Shown: positions 61,817 through 64,000 of the stretch, in pieces
How the letters are laid out: the number at the start of each line of letters is the position of its first letter
Position numbering within the stretch: the stretch's first letter is position 1
Assembly: GCF_017355835.1 (NCBI RefSeq)
Contig: NZ_JAFEWF010000012.1
Location: 1 to 64,000 of the forward strand
Source: Desertivirga brevis
Lineage (GTDB): Bacteria > Bacteroidota > Bacteroidia > Sphingobacteriales > Sphingobacteriaceae
Length of the DNA: 64,000 bases
Reading direction: 5' to 3'
Notes under the pieces: model-generated
Told to the model about the DNA's origin: nothing
Seen by the model: only the letters and a program-made list of their open reading frames with translations
The model's database searches: none
Program-made: the position numbers and the translations under genes

Positions 61817-64000
61817 ATGAAGAGGAAAATATTCGATAAGTTATGTTATTGTATTATTGCGCTATGTTTTGTTGCAGGAAAAGTTGTAGCCCAAATGAAG
61901 TGCCGGATCGAACATTATTCGACCGAAGACGGGCTTTCACATGATGCTATTACAAGGATACTCAAAGACAAAGAGGGATTCATGTGGTTTGGCACATGGA
62001 ATGGTATTAACCGTTTTGATGGCCATAATTTTGTTACTTTTAAATCGTTTCCAGGCGACAACGCAGAGCTTCAGAATGCACGAATTGATGTAATAGTCGA
62101 AGATAATAAAAAGCATTTGTGGCTGCGCGGATCGGATAAGCAGATTTATCGATTTGATAAATCCACCGAGCGTTTTCTGAATGTATCAAAAATTATAAAT
62201 GCAGCCGCAAAAAAGCATATTGCCTTTCATAACATAGTTGTGCTCAGCGATGGAACACTTTTGCTCCAAACCGTAAGTGGAGAAGTATTCCATGTTCCGG
62301 ATACACGATTAAAAGCTGCTACAAAATTTGTCCGGTTTGCAAGTGGGGGAACAGAAGAAAAACCGGTAGACATAAAATTCCTCACCGAGGGGCAGGACAG
62401 GTCCATCTGGATGGGTTCTTCTGCTGGTTTGTTCTGCTACTTGAAGCAGCAAAATGGCAAGTATAAGAAAGTTAAAAAGTTTAACAAGCTGCTGAAAGAT
62501 AATTGCTGTACTGCGTATTCCGAGGACGACAATTATATTTATATAGGTACATCGGAGGGCCAGCTTTTGGTGTATCACAAATACAATCAAAAGTCCTGGA
62601 TAAACAAGATTTCGGCAGGCAGGGTAGCGAACCTCTGTATTTCAAAGAAGGACCGTTCGCTGTTTGTATCAACAGGATCAGGCGAATTAATTGTTATGAG
62701 ACAGGGGCGGCTTGCTGCACGTTACAACCTAAAGCAAGCTCTTTATTCTATATATGAGGATTTGACGGGGCATCTCTGGATCGAACCTGAAAAAGCAGGT
62801 GTGATAAGACTGAATCCTTCAAATGGTGTGTATGAACAATTTGCCCAGGCAATAGATAAGGGAATTATTAAAAGTGGTAGTGATTATAGGGTTTTCGAAG
62901 ACAATGGGGGAATTGTCTGGGTTAACTTGAAAGGAGGCGGTTTTGGATATTTTAATCGAACAACTGGTAAATTAGACTATTTTTATAATAAGCCAAGCGA
63001 CCCCAACCGTAGGTTCTCCAATACGGTTTACGATCTATACTATGATAAAGCCGGAGTCTTATGGCTTACTACAGAAGACCGCGGCATTTTTAAGGTCGTT
63101 TTTCAACCTAACTCTTTTGACCATAAATTACTTGATTCTACTGCCAGTTTTGCCTCTGATAACGATATCCGCGGAATTTTGTACGACAAACAGAAACGGC
63201 TATGGTTGGGGGTGAAAAACGGGAAGCTTTATATTCTTAAGGATAATAAGGTTGTTCCCAACTTGTTTTTAAATTCACCGCAGAATGGATTGGGTGCGGT
63301 TTACGCTATTATGGAAGACCATAATAGAAATGTCTGGCTGGGTACAAAGGCTAAGGGACTATGGAAGGCTACCCCGGTTGATGGCAGTGCTGGAAGATAC
63401 AATTTAACCAACTTCACCTTAGACTCCAGTAAGGTAAATAACATTAATAGCAATCAGATCTATAGCGTGATCCAGGATAGGCAGAAGAGGATTTGGATAG
63501 GATCGTTTGATCGGGGGCTAAGTTTAGTATCGCAAGAGGGCGATAAAGTAAAATTTTTACACACCGGGCCTTATTTTAAGCACTATCCTAAATCGCTTTT
63601 CAACAAAGTGAGGCACCTGGCGCTCGACGGGAATGGCAGGATTTGGATCGGAACAACCGGTGGACTGTTAGTATTAGATCCTGCCCGGGGGTATCGGTAT
63701 AAAAGTTATACAAAGTTGCCAAACAACAGGCAAAGTATAGGTAATAATGATATACAGTATATCTATCGGGATGCAAAAAATAGAATGTGGCTATGTACCT
63801 CAGGAGGAGGTCTGAATTTAGCGATAGGCCAGGATCCGATGAAATCTTTGTCTTTCAAACATTTCACGATAAGGGATGGACTTCCCAGTGATTATCTCCT
63901 GAGTTGTGCGGAGGATAAGGCAGGAGGTTTGTGGCTAGCTACCCAAAATGGATTGAGTCGCTTCGATATGAGCCGTTTAACGTCCAGGAATTTTGACTCG
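61817..64000 (+). CDS. Sensor protein with periplasmic Reg_prop beta-propeller (hybrid two-component type), partial
   Basis: The frame from ATG 61817 stays open for all 728 codons to the window end. It opens with a signal peptide (CYCIIALCFVAGKVVAQ), then IEHYSTEDGLSHDAITRILK, the start of a two-component regulator propeller. Repeated blades (MWFGTWNGINRFDG, IWMGSSAGLFCY, LWLRGSDKQIYRFDK, VWLGTKAKGLWKA, IWIGTTGGLLVLD) make a double seven-bladed propeller. The kinase, receiver and HTH parts, if present, lie beyond the window. In Bacteroidota such hybrid sensors control adjacent SusC/SusD loci, but here the locus also has sigma/FecR. Family firm, full architecture unseen. Confidence 0.88.
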   Translation, partial: MKRKIFDKLCYCIIALCFVAGKVVAQMKCRIEHYSTEDGLSHDAITRILKDKEGFMWFGTWNGINRFDGHNFVTFKSFPGDNAELQNARIDVIVEDNKKHLWLRGSDKQIYRFDKSTERFLNVSKIINAAAKKHIAFHNIVVLSDGTLLLQTVSGEVFHVPDTRLKAATKFVRFASGGTEEKPVDIKFLTEGQDRSIWMGSSAGLFCYLKQQNGKYKKVKKFNKLLKDNCCTAYSEDDNYIYIGTSEGQLLVYHKYNQKSWINKISAGRVANLCISKKDRSLFVSTGSGELIVMRQGRLAARYNLKQALYSIYEDLTGHLWIEPEKAGVIRLNPSNGVYEQFAQAIDKGIIKSGSDYRVFEDNGGIVWVNLKGGGFGYFNRTTGKLDYFYNKPSDPNRRFSNTVYDLYYDKAGVLWLTTEDRGIFKVVFQPNSFDHKLLDSTASFASDNDIRGILYDKQKRLWLGVKNGKLYILKDNKVVPNLFLNSPQNGLGAVYAIMEDHNRNVWLGTKAKGLWKATPVDGSAGRYNLTNFTLDSSKVNNINSNQIYSVIQDRQKRIWIGSFDRGLSLVSQEGDKVKFLHTGPYFKHYPKSLFNKVRHLALDGNGRIWIGTTGGLLVLDPARGYRYKSYTKLPNNRQSIGNNDIQYIYRDAKNRMWLCTSGGGLNLAIGQDPMKSLSFKHFTIRDGLPSDYLLSCAEDKAGGLWLATQNGLSRFDMSRLTSRNFDS

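Overview
The window looks like a chromosomal segment of a Bacteroidota bacterium, most likely a member of the Sphingobacteriaceae (Pedobacter-like). Evidence: two SusC/SusD outer-membrane uptake loci, an ECF sigma/FecR/STN-SusC signalling set, a hybrid two-component-type sensor, DUF6266 and DUF6520 family proteins, and mostly weak or absent Shine-Dalgarno sequences. No rRNA, tRNA or CRISPR array was recognised.

Layout. (1) 1-22.9 kb is an AT-rich defence island with insertion-sequence debris at both ends. On the left is the 3' end of an IS66 transposase that cuts into a broken DUF3644 gene. On the right are the terminal repeats and 5' remnant of an IS21-type element. Inside are two apparent anti-phage systems. 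The first is a phosphorothioate (PT) DNA modification-restriction locus. A rightward dptF-dptG-dptH (SspFGH-like) restriction operon converges, across a symmetrical terminator, on a leftward operon sspB (DUF4007)-sspC (P-loop ATPase)-sspD (PAPS-reductase-like)-GIY-YIG protein-DGQHR (DndB-like) protein. No cysteine desulfurase gene (SspA/DndA) is present. The second is a leftward reverse transcriptase-nitrilase pair of the DRT class 1 type (UG1/UG5-like), with the nitrilase as a separate gene. (2) 22.9-31 kb holds decayed and small genes, an SRAP (YedK) DNA-crosslink protein, an alpha-oxoamine synthase with a TetR regulator, an HxlR/nitroreductase divergent pair with a clear palindromic operator, a small XRE regulator and a palindromic repeat cluster. 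(3) 31-38.7 kb holds a TlpA-SusC-SusD operon beside DUF6520, MauE-like and Crp-family genes. (4) 38.8-41.4 kb is a leftward cassette of two DUF6266 paralogues, small membrane proteins and a CHAP amidase. It is followed by an ~800 bp non-coding stretch with helically phased repeats and a tiny ORF with a strong RBS. (5) 42-54.5 kb is a mixed region: excisionase-type HTH protein, a two-domain trypsin/PDZ protein, TetR, a MarR-GNAT fusion with a palindromic operator, a zeta-toxin-like kinase with its putative antitoxin, SDR, two AraC regulators, DUF417 and AhpD-like genes, and two diverged copies of a duplicated gene. (6) 54.7-64 kb is an ECF sigma, FecR anti-sigma, STN-SusC, SusD operon followed by a sensor gene that runs off the window.

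How they work together. The PT locus probably sulfurates the DNA backbone (SspB/C/D with a sulfur donor supplied from elsewhere), and the Dpt/Ssp FGH proteins attack unmodified DNA. The RT-nitrilase pair is an independent defence module. In the last region the sigma/FecR/SusC/SusD genes form one regulated import system. Starts were moved from TTG/GTG to the first ATG wherever a nearby ATG made more sense; this is stated per gene.
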